Notes: generated from the letters alone by a model not told the origin. A stretch of DNA of 64,000 nt from Rhynchonema sp. JSB1_4 (GCA_030248065.1 JASAMV010007681.1:1-64000); one strand, 5' to 3'. Counted from the stretch's first letter, positions 38,298-49,851 are shown. Program-made: numbers and translations.

Positions 38298-38702
38298 CAG
38301 TGCTGTGGCTACTTCTGAGGGGGAGGTACTGTACCTTGCGTCCAAAAAGAGGGGATATACCGGGGTGGGGAATCCGATTTGGGGAGTGGGGGGAATAAAT
38401 TTTAGGGGGAGATAATGTACCATACCACTTTTGCGACAATTCAATTTTTATAGGTTAAAAGGTACATAAATCGTGCGGAGCGCGCAATTTTTTCCACTTT
38501 CTGTTCATGTTGACCCGATCTGTGGCCATTTTGGACCAAATTGGGTACTTTTGGGGTGAAATTTTGGGAAAATTGGGGGAGATACCGTACCAGAGGGGGA
38601 GATACTGTACCCCGGCTCAGGAGGCCACATACTGTACCGTACCGGCGAGGGGGGGATACTATACCTTTGGGGGTCCCCCACCCCCTCCCAGCCACAGCAC
38701 TG
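38298..38702. mobile_element. hAT-like MITE, TSD CACCGAAA
   Basis: The ends CAGTGCTGTGGCTACTT and AGCCACAGCACTG are flanked by perfect CACCGAAA at 38290-38297 and 38703-38710. It is 405 bp long, with GGGGGAGATACTGTACC repeats and a GC palindrome near 38471. It is an uninterrupted relative of 26246-27025. Confidence 0.9.
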
Positions 38703-38767
38703 CACCGAAATGCACTGTAATAAAATGGGTGGGAATTACATATTATTATGTGCGTCTGAGTTATGAC

Positions 38768-39465
38768 CAGGGTTGAAAAAAAAAATTTTTATTAACGAGC
38801 TTTTTTTTTTAAAAAAAAATTTTTTTTGACAAAAAATTTTTTTATTAGAAAAAGTGTTGCAAACGACGTTTCAGGAGAAATGAAATCGATACAACATATT
38901 TTTCAAAAATTGAAAAATTTTCGCCTCAGACCGAACTTGTGTGGTGACACCCGGTAGTATTGTGCAGATTCCATGGTCTCCGACCAGTCTGAGGTTGATG
39001 CACTAACGATGTTACTCTGATGTATTGTAGCATGCCGTACAACGTATTTTAATGCATCTAATGCCGTATATTTGATATACGACCATCAAAATATCGATTA
39101 CAGCCCAAATCCTGCGCGTCAGATCGACTTTGCGCGCCCGGTTTTGCACCAGACCTGCATATATACATGTGTAGTAGCATGTAGTAGTACATTATCGGTG
39201 CCACATCACTATAAAAGACCAGCCCCGCGCATCCCTGTACGGATTTGGGGACAATACAGGGCGCCGCAGGCGCGATTTTGGAAAAATTGTCTCGTCCACA
39301 GAAAAAAAGTGCCAATTTTTTGCCTCGAAAAAGGCCATTTTTGGACATTTTAGCCCATTATGGGCAACATTTTTTTATTAAAAAAAAGCAAAATCTGAGT
39401 TTCAAAAAAAAATTTTTTTTTTAAAAAAAATTTTTAATTGACCACTTTTTTTTGAAACAACCCTG
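38768..39465. mobile_element. CAGGGTTG-type element, TSD GTTATGAC
   Basis: The ends CAGGGTTGAAAAAAAA and TTGAAACAACCCTG are flanked by perfect GTTATGAC at 38760-38767 and 39466-39473. The interior matches 30987-31256 inverted, and a GC palindrome GCGCCGCAGGCGC lies near 39253. Confidence 0.87.
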
Positions 39466-39768
39466 GTTATGACTGTTAAAACCAGGCCAAAGCAGGGTTG
39501 TATTCAAGGAAGATCCCAGATGAGTGCAACAAGAGGGTGCTGTGAACCAAAATAGGTACATCTCACATACGCACACGAACTTGAGATCATTACCTCGTGG
39601 ACTTGGACTGTAAAGACATTGATATATTATGTAGTTCGGTTTCTCCCCTGCGGCGGCGCCGTGGATCATGTGCGTTCACTGCATTTGCGTGGATCACGCA
39701 ACACGCAACCGAACTCGACTAACAGCTGGATGTTTCAAATGCGTGGCGCACATTCCGCAATATCAGTC

Positions 39769-39776
39769 TGACGTCA
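39769..39776. promoter_or_regulatory. TGACGTCA site upstream of Herp
   Basis: A perfect palindromic TGACGTCA about 550 bases upstream of the Herp ATG. This is the core bound by CREB/ATF factors. Functional use is inferred from Herp being an ER-stress gene in other animals. Confidence 0.4.
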
Positions 39777-39874
39777 CCACACGACACAACAATCACATCA
39801 CATGCGCTGCGCAGCGCACGAAAACGAAACAGAGACAGTTTTCGTCAGCTGCCTTGCATCAAAACAAGTCTAGT

Positions 39875-39882
39875 CCACGTCA
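39875..39882 (-). promoter_or_regulatory. UPRE-like TGACGTGG site upstream of Herp
   Basis: CCACGTCA on the plus strand is TGACGTGG on the minus strand, the unfolded-protein-response element bound by XBP1/ATF6. It lies about 440 bases upstream of the ATG. Confidence 0.45.
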
Positions 39883-40323
39883 GCGTTGTTGTGTGTGCGT
39901 TGCGACGTGCCCACGCGTTATCTTGATGTAGAATCATCAACCAGTCAGCAACAACGTGTTTCTCAGCGCGACGCCCAGCTGAAAGCGCACGGTTGTTTCG
40001 TTTCTCGCATTTCAGTTTGGTTGCCGATTTTTGATTGAGCTGAGTGAGCCGCTTTATGTTGCGGCATCGTTTTCTGAACGTGGCTGTTCCGTTGGTTTTG
40101 TAAATCCAGAACCGTAAAACCCAGAATCTGATGCTGATGCAATGCCGATGCTTTATTTATTCTTCTTTTCAGATGAAATAAGAAAGAACAGCAATTTTTA
40201 CCGGATCGGTTCTTCTTCATTGTTCATTCATTCATGCCACAGCTGTCAAACTCGGACAGGCACATTGTGATCATCTGATTGCCATAATATTCTTTGCTCG
40301 AAATCCATCCCCAGTCTGAAAAC

Positions 40324-43300
40324 ATGACAACAACATCGAAGTCGTCCAAAATTCTCGTCCGCTGCGTGCTGCAGAAACAGGACCAAATCGTGAGCTGTCC
40401 AAACGAATGGACGGTGCTCAATCTGAAGTATCATTTGGCGTCAATTCATCCCGACAGACCCGTTAGTTTTTGGATGGGGTTTTGTGAATTTCGAGCTTCC
40501 ACCACGACGAAGAAAACTTGGGTTCTTTTGCCACTAATCAGTGTAGTTCCTGGGAGGGAGGGGGGTCCCCCCCCTAAGGTACACTAACCGCCGCGACCAA
40601 GGTACACTAGTACACTAACCGCCGCGTCAGGTACACTAACCGCCTCAATTTTTGCCTAAAATCGGCATTTTTAGGCCTAAAATGGGCACTTTTAGGCCTA
40701 AAATGGGTGATTTTTAGGTCATTGATGTCAAAAGTCGCCAAAATACCCTTTTTATGGAGATTTTTTTCCAAAAAGGGGCAAAAATCGGTCAAATTTTCTA
40801 CCTCAAAAAGTGACTTTTTCCTGAATTTGGGTCTTCCCCCCCTTCCCCCCAGGGAGGTACACTAACCGCCGCACGGAAAAAAGGGGGTAGGTACACTAAC
40901 CGCCGCGCCGGACCAGGAACTACACTGCCACTAATGGTGGCTCAATGGGCCACTAAAAATTTTGAATGAGCCACAAGATTTTGGCAAATGAATGAGCCAT
41001 CAGCCACCAATGGGCCACTGTCCCACTTTGAAAAAAACCCTGACGAAAACGCAATATTTAGGCGCCGCAACGTCAGCGAATCATATATTTCGGCCATTGT
41101 TTGCCGGACGATGCGAAGATCGGCGAGTCGTTGAGGCCGTTGGTCGATGATCAAATCGAACACGTTGTGCATCTGGTCTACACGCCGACGACCGAACAAA
41201 TCAGGGCCAACGAACGAACGATGAACGAGAAATACGCTGCTGCCACCAATCAGGTGAGATAGGTCGCAGATAATAATGGCAGACGAGACGAAAACAACTT
41301 TTTTCAATTCAAATACCATTTTTTTCGAGACTAAGAACTGGGCTTGTTTCATTTTTGTTCAAAACCCGAATATTTTTCAGTGCGTCCTTTATCAGTTTTT
41401 TATCGAAAAGATATCGGTACTTTATTTTGATTTTGTGTAAACATTGTAATGCGTAACTGATGGAGTTTTATGATTTTGGGAAAAATTGGTCCAAGGACGA
41501 ACATTGAAAAACTTAAAAAACTGGTGTGTTTCGGTGGAGTTGAGCACTCTTCGAGAAGAAACGACTCGCCTACATGAATGTATTTTGACCTAAAATTGTC
41601 ATATTATTTGATTTTCCCTCCGTAAGTGCTAAAAAAATGTGGGAAAAAACGTTTTTGTTTCGCAAAAAAAACGGTTTTTCATGCCAGTACAGACGGGTCG
41701 GATCGGGATCCCGGCCAGAGCTCGTAATGTATTATTATCGTTTTGCATTTGTTTTCATTCTCTCTCCTGTTGTCTTCTGGGTGTAATTTGCTGGCAGAAA
41801 CCACAATTCTCCGCTTCCAACTGATCAATTTTAAACCGTTTTGCGTGTGGTTTTGCAAATACATACCAAAACTGCTTGCTGGACCCAACGTAAGTCGTCC
41901 ATCACGGCCACACCACAGTTGATTATGTGCAAATTGCACCAAAAATTGTCCATCGAAAGACACCGGTTTTTGCATTCACCGGAATTGGTGCTCTGTTTTG
42001 TGCGAAATCCGAGGCCGGTATTTGTTTGACTTATTGCTGTCAGTGTTTATTCGCTCAAATTTAGCCAAGTCTCGCAACATTTTCCAGTCTGAGACCGGTC
42101 TGCGCCATCGTGCCACCACGTCGTCTGCAACCAGCGCCAGCACTTCAACCCAACAACAAGTCAACACCCCGAATGTGCGACAACAACAACAAGCACCGAG
42201 TTCGAGCTTCCCATTCTCGCCCACTCTGTCCTCCCCACCCGCATCCGCGACGGGCGTGCACGAAATGTGGCAGATGCAGCAGCACATGTACCAGGCGTAC
42301 ATGATGAATTATATGAACTAGTGAGTTTGGTTGCTGCGCCCGGGGTTTTGTTGTTTTAACGCTCGCAAAATGCGATTTGCACCATGAAGTCGTCAGACTT
42401 GGTGTCCAGTTTCATCCATAATTTTGCGGACAACCCGTGAAAATTCAAGCCTAGTCCTGTCTTTCGCCAGCATCGAATGCAAATAGATGGACATTGTTGG
42501 TGTTCATTCGACCTAAAAATCAAGACGCATGGTTTGACTGACCCTGTTTTTGGGAAATATTTGTGCGAAAAATTATAAGAAAAATAACATAAATCTAAGA
42601 TTTCATTCCCAATTTCAGCATGAACCAAGTGTACAACGCGAATGCCGGTGATGCGAACGCGGGTGCGATTGCCGCTTCCCCAGCGTGGTGGTACCCGGCT
42701 CAGACAGTGACCCCACCATGGACTCCGCCTGGACCGGCGGGCGAACCGGCTGCAGCCGCTGCTGGTCAGGAACCTGTCATTGGACCGGCTGTGGCGGCTG
42801 CACCCGCAGTTCCTGATGTGCAAGCCCCGCTCGCTGCCGCACCTGACGCTGCGGTTGGCTTGTTTTTCTGTTTTAATATATTGTAATTGCATCGAAATGG
42901 TGTTCGCTTTTGTCCCAGTCTCGATCGCACGATTGCAGTGTCGGTAGTTAGTCAGTTGTTTCGAGTTTTGACTGATCACAAAATTTTCGATCAACGTAAT
43001 AGATCTCTCCAAGAAAGGTGCCCTGGTAAAAAAAGTGATTGAGATTGTGTCCATGACCTAAATTATTAGTGCCCAAACGAAAAGTTTACGTGACCCGTGA
43101 CCGGAGCCTCAACGATTCTGACAGATGAAACTAAATTGTGCTGTTTTTGGAACTTTCTCGTCCATAAATCCACACTCATTTTTGTGCAGCCGGGTCTCGG
43201 CAACATCGCGGCCGCGGCCAATGAGGTCGACGACGACGAAATGCAAGTTCGTGATTGGCTCGACTGGTCGTATCTGTTGCTGCGTGCCTCGCTCATGCTC

Positions 43301-45699
43301 ACCATTCTCTACTTTTATTCGTCGGTGAGTGCTTTTGTGAAATTCGAGTTTTTTGCGTTTTTGTTTTTATTCAACACCACCGGAAAATAACGGTTTTTGT
43401 CCAATGTTCACCGCCTGGGTGTTCGCGCGCGCAACATCAGCTGCCAGAATTTACACGAGGTTACTTGCGGGCCGCAAAAACCAACCAAAAAAACTTTATT
43501 CCGAGGCCTGGAAAAATACCTTTCTATTTTTTCCGGAAATCTTTCCAAGTGGCAAGTTTTGAAAAAAAAGGTTTTTCCAAAAAGAATTCGAGAAATTTTC
43601 CGGTCACGATTGTTAAATCACGGTTAATTCACGGTTGTTAAAACCACTGTAAATCGGTGCTAAACAGTTCAAAATGAGCACTTTTTCAGCTCCAAGTGCA
43701 TTTTTAGTCTGTGTCATGCCATTGACCAAAATTGTCTCCAAAGTAGGCGTTTTGGACCATGGGCATCCGGAAGTATTGAAAAAATATTTGGAAAAAGACG
43801 TTTCTTTTTCGGAAAAAGCGGTAGGCGTCGACAGATTGCAACGAACGGCGTTTGAAAACAGAAAAACAAAGCTTTAAAGGGGAAATTGCACATTCCTAAT
43901 CGCCTTTCAAAGTCTACAGGTGTTTAGACAGTTGTGTGGGCATCATGAAAGTCAAATCACTTGGTACAAACTCTCAAACATGTACCCAGGAGAAGCAGTT
44001 CAAAGGGAACAATCGGGAAGAAAATTCGGCGCGGACCGGCCGAATTTCTACCTGCGCATTCAGGCAAATTGCCTGATCAAAAAGCTGTCAAGGCGACAGA
44101 ATGTTTCGCATGATTCTTGAAACTCACTAACTGTAGAATTTCGCTTTTCTTTATATTTCGAATTTCGACGAATTGTTCCAGCGCGACAAGCAGAGCATGC
44201 AACATTTAGCAGACACGCTGGAACAATTCGGTGAAATTCGAAATATAAAGAAAAGCGAAATTCCATAGTTAGCGAGTTTCAAAAATTATGCGAAACATTC
44301 CGTCGCCTTGAGAGCTTTTTGATCAGGCAATTTGCCTGAATGCGCAGGTATAAATTCGGCCGGTCCGCGCCGAATTTTGTTCCCAGTGGCTTGTCTTAAA
44401 CGGAATCTCCTGGGTACATGTTTGAGAGTTTATACCAAATGATTTGACTTTTGTGGTGCCCACATTGCTCTCTAAACATTTGCAAAAGTTGAAAGGCGAT
44501 TAGGAATGTGCAATTTCCCCTTTAACTTGAAACGACCAATAATCCAAAGATTGCCTCACTTTCGCCCAGGTCGAGCGTCTGCTAGCAGTGTGCATTGTGT
44601 GCGTGGTTGTGTACGGTGTGCAAGCTGGCTGGTTCGGTCAACGCAGAGCGCAACAACAACAAGATGGTGGTGGACAAATGCCGAATCGATTGTTTCAACC
44701 ACTCGATCAGGTATTTTGATTTATTTTAGTTTTAGCTTTTTTTCGGTTTTGCCTGGGTCATGAGTTTTTGTGTTGGTCTGATAGTTTAAGAATTACCCCT
44801 TTTTAAACGTATTATTGAGCAACTCGTGCCGTATGTAGACTGGAAGAACCATTATGTCTAGCTGCCCAGCGATACCGATCATATCCCATCTATACTGTCA
44901 TAAAGAACCGTTCTTTATTTTTCGTGGGAAAAAAACGGTTTTTTTCGAAAAAAAAACCGTTTTTTTTCCAAATACTTTTCCAGTACTTAAGAACGTAATT
45001 TCGAAAAATATAACAATTTCAGTGCAAAATTTGTTCGAAGTGACGAAAGTGCTCTTGAAGAGTGTTGAAGTCAGTCGAAAACACTTGGTTTACACGCTTT
45101 TTGGCCCATTTTGAGCCGGTTAATTTTTGTGCTCGAGCCAATTTTTCACTGAAATCGAAAAACTCATCAGTTTTGCATTACAATTTTTTGAAAAAATTGG
45201 AATAAAGTACCGATATTTTTCCGATCAAAAACCGAAAAGGTACCCACGGAAAAATAAATGGAAAAGTATTCGGGTCTCGGAAAAAAACGGTTTTTTTCGG
45301 TTTTTTTTTCCGAAAAAAAAACCGGTTTTTTTTCCGCCTGCCAGTATAATCCCATCAGGGCTCAAGATGAATATGCTGTCCTTTTTGTGTCATTTTGAGG
45401 TTCAGTGTGAAGCCAGAGGCTCAGCTCATATAGCAGCATGTGCGATTGTAATGATTTTTCAGGCCAACAACAATAACAACAACGTCAACGAACCGGCAGT
45501 GGAGCCGGTTGCGGACGGAGACCAGAACCAGCAGCAGCCAGCAGTTCCGGATGCAGACAACAACGAGTCACAACAGCAACCGGGCGCAGACATGGAGCCC
45601 TCGGCATGGACGGTGTTCTGGCAGACGTGCTACGCGTTCATCACGGGTTTCTTTGCGTCGCTCGTCCCAGACCAGCCACCGCCCGTCGATTTGAACTGA
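40324..45699 (+). CDS. HERPUD1: HERPUD/Herp, ubiquitin-like ER-stress membrane protein
   Basis: Seven exons join in phase to 436 aa: 40324-40461, 41062-41253, 42088-42320, 42619-42853, 43190-43324, 44570-44710 and 45463-45699. Herp is an ERAD adaptor with both termini in the cytosol; it links the HRD1 ligase and Derlins to substrate delivery. An N-terminal ubiquitin-like domain covers about residues 8-85 (ILVRCVLQKQDQIVSC, WTVLNLKYHLASIHPDRP, RIIYFGHCLPDDAKI, EHVVHLVYT). A Gln/Ser/Pro-rich linker ends in MWQMQQHMYQAYMMNYMN. A Pro/Ala-rich stretch is followed by RDWLDWSYLLLRASLMLTILYFYSS and VERLLAVCIVCVVVYGVQAGWF, the membrane hairpin. The tail ends in FITGFFASLVPDQPPP. Assignment to vertebrate HERPUD1 or HERPUD2 is not resolved. 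Introns 1, 5 and 6 each contain a transposon. Confidence 0.94.
40539..40927. mobile_element. hAT-like MITE, TSD CCACTAAT, in Herp intron 1
   Basis: The ends CAGTGTAGTTCCTGG and CCAGGAACTACACTG are flanked by perfect CCACTAAT at 40531-40538 and 40928-40935. Repeated GGTACACTAACCGCC fills both margins. It is an inverted, better preserved copy of 6797-7112. Confidence 0.9.
43878..44521. mobile_element. TTAA-flanked palindrome (AGGGGAAATTGC) in Herp intron 5
   Basis: Two arms of about 315 bases, from AGGGGAAATTGCACATTCC to GGAATGTGCAATTTCCCCT, meet around 44200. TTAA flanks both ends (43874-43877, 44522-44525). The right tip lies only about 45 bases before exon 6, so it crowds the branch-point region. 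A TTAA target suggests piggyBac-type mobilisation. One arm of a relative is in Derlin-1 intron 2. Confidence 0.82.
44891..45348. mobile_element. TATACTG MITE, TSD ATCCCATC, in Herp intron 6
   Basis: The ends TATACTGTCA and GCCAGTATA are flanked by perfect ATCCCATC at 44883-44890 and 45349-45356. AACCG/CGGTT homopolymer hairpins lie near both ends. Same family as 5319-5712. Confidence 0.85.
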
Positions 45700-46032
45700 C
45701 CTCCGACTCAGACAAGGAGTTGGTATTTTTTTCATAAATTGTCTTCTGCGTATGGATATGTAGATTGTGTACATTTGGACAGAATTCTATCGAATTTATT
45801 TTCATTAAATATCTTTTTGGTCTTCTTAGGTCGCAACACAAAGTCGATTTTCTCCGCTTCTTGTGATTTTACGAAGAGTTCAGTGAATTCTTGGTGTACC
45901 TTTTCGTGCTTTTTTTGATTGTGATGTGTCTATTTGCTCCCTGCTTGTTCGTGCAGAGTTCGCCGTGTGTTGTGCACACAATTTTTCAGAGATTTTTACT
46001 GGAAAGGTTCTTTTTGAAATGTTGGGTTTTCG

Positions 46033-47080
46033 TTGCGATCGCAATATTTTTACATGAACCCCGTCCCCCACAACGGCAACATTCAGGAAAAGCTTTCGCT
46101 CCAGAAATCCGATTTGTCCATTTTCTCCAATTGATTTGAATGTGGGCATATTTTGTAAATCATGATTTTCCCACTTGTACTGGTCTTCTTTTTTTCGGAT
46201 TCTGGAGGTTTTTTTTAACTTGAAGCCCCACACCCATCTTAACAAATGAGCTGTCAGTGACCTGAATTTGACCGCGAAAATATAACTGTTGCCGAACCAA
46301 CGGATTAACCTGATACTAACTTTTCTTCTATCGTAAATATTTGACGGATTGTAATCTGTATCTTGTGCGAATGCCATATTTGCAAAGTTATCCGCCCATT
46401 TCTGTAATTTACCCTGCCCAAATAATCCCATGTGAAGTAATTCAGCACATTACCTGTCATTCAACAATGCTTTATGTGCCTGTACATATTGGTCGCACAA
46501 TGACTACATAAGAATCCATCCAAAAATTTTCCTGAATGGTAAGGCACGTCTCGCTGCAGATCACAAGCGTTCTATTTATATTTTTTCCAAAACATTTCTG
46601 CCGATATCACGCTCACTGTGTTCAAGCAGCTTCTCTGTAATATCGCCAGAAATGTTTTGGAAAAAATATAAATAGACCGCTTGTGATCTGCAGCGAAACG
46701 TGCCTTACCATTCAGGAAAATTTTTGGATGGATTCTTATGTAGTCATTGTGCGACCAATACACTGTTGTGACGCACAGATAAAGTTTCGTCCGATCGATA
46801 TCCATTCTATTACGTTATCTGAGCACAGCTGGCTGTCTTTACGCACGCACACACAGACAGAATAACTTTTGCATCTAAAATTTTCGTGTTTTCACTGACG
46901 TGTATTGCAAAATCGACAATGTTACCTTGTTGCTGCAGCAGTGTCTGACGCAAAGCACGCGCGTGCATTGTTGAAAATGGGAAAAGTGTTTTGCGAGGGG
47001 GGCGAGTTTTGGGCATGAGAAAGTGAATGAATTTCACGTGCAACTGGCAAGAACAAATAATCACGCAGGGATATTATGCT
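46033..47080. repeat. Herp 3' flank, member of the segmental duplication
   Basis: From about 46033 (GATCGCAATATTTTTACAT) this flank matches the sequence after each of the three unrecognised gene copies (51645, 59965, 63780). It includes CCCACTTGTACTG, GGATTCTGGAGGTTTTTTT and CAATGCTTTATG. The later part 46920-47080 matches 56013-56165. At 46489-46758 it is interrupted by a TA-target element. Here the (CA)n site is only a few units long. Confidence 0.75.
46489..46758. mobile_element. TA-target foldback, TTGGTCGCACAATGA ends
   Basis: The ends TTGGTCGCACAATGACTAC and GTAGTCATTGTGCGACCAA are flanked by TA (46487-46488, 46759-46760). Empty sites with one TA are at 55011-55012 and 60351-60352. The arms of about 125 bases include GGTAAGGCACGT and GATCACAAGCG. 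It shares only termini with the 274 bp elements. Confidence 0.86.
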
Positions 47081-47778
47081 GTACATCAAGCGTGGCATGC
47101 GTATGTTGGTTGACTTCTTGTGCACTGTGTTCACACATGTTCATTCCAGGAATTAAGAATGTTTTGTGAGTTTTTAGGATAACCGAAATCAAAAAGACAT
47201 CGGATATGTATAATCATGGGATCGTGTTTGCATTCTCCGATGCTCTGGTGGACGTGGCTTGTGGCCATCGTGTTGAAACTGAACCTTTTTCGACCGATTT
47301 ACCAAACAAATATTTCACATGAAAATCATGTCCAAAATTTCGAACAAACTGCAAAACAAATTGCATACACTTGGTCACTGGTAATCAGTGACGGATCCAA
47401 CTTTCGCCCAATGGGGGGCCAAATCCCAAAAGTCATTTTCATTTGGTGCATGTACAATTTTTCAAAAAATCATTTTTATCCAGTGGTTGTTTATAATCGG
47501 GCGATTTTAAGCTAAATACCACACCATATAATATACGAGCATGCGCGCGTGGCACGCGAAACTTTGCACGTGCGACGGCTAAATTTCAATGATAATGGGT
47601 GTATCTCACGCGATTTTTGGACCTTTGAAGTGTATTAGAGTGAAAATCCTGCTATTTAGGAGTCCTTTTTTCTTCTTTTCTGCGAAATGGTGGCCGCCCT
47701 TCAGGGGCCACTTTAACCAAAGGGGGCCTATGTATGCCCCTGTGGTCCCCCTGGATCCGCTAGTGCTGGTAATAAGTA
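47081..47778. other. No gene recognised
   Basis: No exon, RNA or repeat family member could be supported here. About 47660-47760 is a short mixed-composition stretch without homology inside the window. Confidence 0.3.
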
Positions 47779-48052
47779 TTGGTCGCACAATGACTTTATA
47801 AGAATTGGTCAAATTTTTTTCCTGAATCGTGAAGCAGGATAGTGACGGGTCAGTGACGTTGCGTTACGCGATCACACACAAAGAATGCTGTCACCGAAAT
47901 GTTTCAGACCCGCAGCAACGTGGGTGCTCTGCAAGATTATTTTCAGACGAAAAAGTTTTGTGAGAATCACAATTAGCACAGTGGTTAAGAGTAACTGAAC
48001 GTGAAAATCAGGATTGATTTGATGAATTCTTATATGATCATTGTGCGACCAA
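47779..48052. mobile_element. TA-target MITE, 274 bp
   Basis: TTGGTCGCACAATGACTTTATAAG to its near inverse ending CATTGTGCGACCAA, flanked by TA. A copy of the element at 25015-25288 in inverted interior orientation. A third, disrupted copy ends at about 3289. Confidence 0.86.
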
Positions 48053-48346
48053 TATCATACAATTCTCGGTCCAAACAAAGTATACAGCAAATGTTCCACC
48101 GCAACAGCAGCCTTCTTGTAACACACTTGTTTCGAGCCACGTTGTCGACCTGTTGGTTATCATCCACGACGCTGACTGCTGTTTTCAAGGCGTTGAAACA
48201 TTTTCTGTATACGCCTCTGGACTATTATAAAATGGAAAGGCTATGGTCTGTTGATTATATTTCGACATGGTGTATAAGCCTCATTCAGCGATGTTTGGAG
48301 CGGGCTGGGTCGACGCCATTCTAAATGAATGGGGCTTATACACTAT

Positions 48347-48946
48347 GGGTGATATTTTTGAAACGGTGTAAAGGTCAGTTGGGTGTAAGGGTCGGTGGAA
48401 AGCTCGGTGTGAAAAAGTTCAGTGTAAGCTTCAAACAGTGCACGCTGAGCCAGCAGCAGACGCGCGTTTCTAAACGAAAGGTTAACTTTGACAGTCTGCT
48501 GTGCAAGTGTAAATCGTCTGTTTGCAATATTGTTTGTTTAGGCTGGTTGCACAAGCGTTTTTAAACGATATTTATAAATTTCGTGACCTTTTATGGAGCC
48601 GTTTTGAATTCGTGCTGCGATCAGTTAGCGGCATCAATTTTTTTGGTACCGCCGTCAGTGAATGTTCAATTTCTCAATAGCCTCACGGCGGAATGTCAGG
48701 CAACTTAAAAATATTCCTTTAAAACGTTTCTGCAACCAGCTTAAATGAACTAGATTGCAAACAAACGATCTACATTAGCACAGCAGACTGTCAAAGTTGA
48801 CCATTCGTTTAGAAACGCGCGTCTGCTGCTTGCTCAGCGTGCAATGTTTCAAGCTTACGCCGAGCTTACACTGAACTTTCTCACACCGAGCTTTCGACCG
48901 ACCTTTACACCCAACTGACCTTTACACCGTTTCAAAAATATCACCC
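48347..48946. mobile_element. 600 bp GGGTGATA foldback, TSD TAT
   Basis: An inverse-oriented sister of 31261-31860, flanked by TAT at 48344-48346 and 48947-48949. The duplicated locus near 57276-57290 has the empty site (CACTATGTC), which confirms a 3 bp duplication. Confidence 0.88.
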
Positions 48947-49161
48947 TATGTCAAATATGATCAACAGACTATATATCTTAACGCGCCCTACTCGAGTGCT
49001 CGACCTTCGGTTAACCAGAATGAAATGTTCTACCGTCTGAGTTGTAACTCAACGTCCTCAATAGGTGCGCACAAAAGCTGTCACAATTGCAGTGCAGCAC
49101 CAAGTGATGCTGGTTCAGTGTCCTCCTGGTTCACTACGTTTTCGTTGCAATTGGTATCGAC

Positions 49162-49851
49162 CAGGGTTGGAAAAAAAATTTTTTTAAATTTAAAATTTTA
49201 ATTTTAATTTAAATTTAATTTTTTCTAAAAAAAACTTTAAAAAAAAATTTTTTTTTTAAAAGTCTCAGATTCGGGGAAATTTTACCAAATTTGCCTAAAA
49301 ACGCGCAAAATCGCGAAAAAATACAACTTTATTTATAAAGTCACTTTTGTGACTTGGTTTGCATCACTTATGAAGGGTGTTTACGTCGTTTCGATGCGAT
49401 CCAACAGTCTGTGCTTGTTATGGACCTATGATTAATGCTCTGTGGTATCAGACGCAACGGTTTGTGGTCGAATAAGCAAGATTCACTCATAAACCATACA
49501 GAATTGAGAATATAAGCTGCAGAAATACTTGTCGGGTCGCTGAATCAGTCGTATATGACCGACCCGATGGGGTATGACATCAAAGTATGTAGGTACATGC
49601 ATACTGTGTCTCGTGTATCACGGGGAGGTATAATAACATCATTTGGGGCATCTTAGTTACCAAATACATGCCCCAAAAGTGATTTTGTGAAGAAAATTTT
49701 TCGACCCTTGAGAAAAAATGACAAAAATAACCCCCAAAAAGGCCATTTTTGGACGTTTTAGAACATTTTCTTCCCCCGAAAAATTAAAAAATTTTTTCAA
49801 AAACCTTTTTTTAAAAAAAAATTTTTTTTTATTTTTTTTTGCCCAACCCTG
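49162..49851. mobile_element. CAGGGTTGG element, TSD GTATCGAC (unit A)
   Basis: CAGGGTTGGAAAAAAAA to TTTTTTTGCCCAACCCTG, flanked by perfect GTATCGAC at 49154-49161 and 49852-49859. The same insertion is in unit B (57495-58158), so it predates that duplication. Confidence 0.88.

Noticed and set aside
45880..46431. 183-residue open frame on the minus strand behind Herp
   Set aside because: The homologous flanks behind the unknown gene copies (about 59960-60300) are full of stops in this frame, so it is not maintained as coding.
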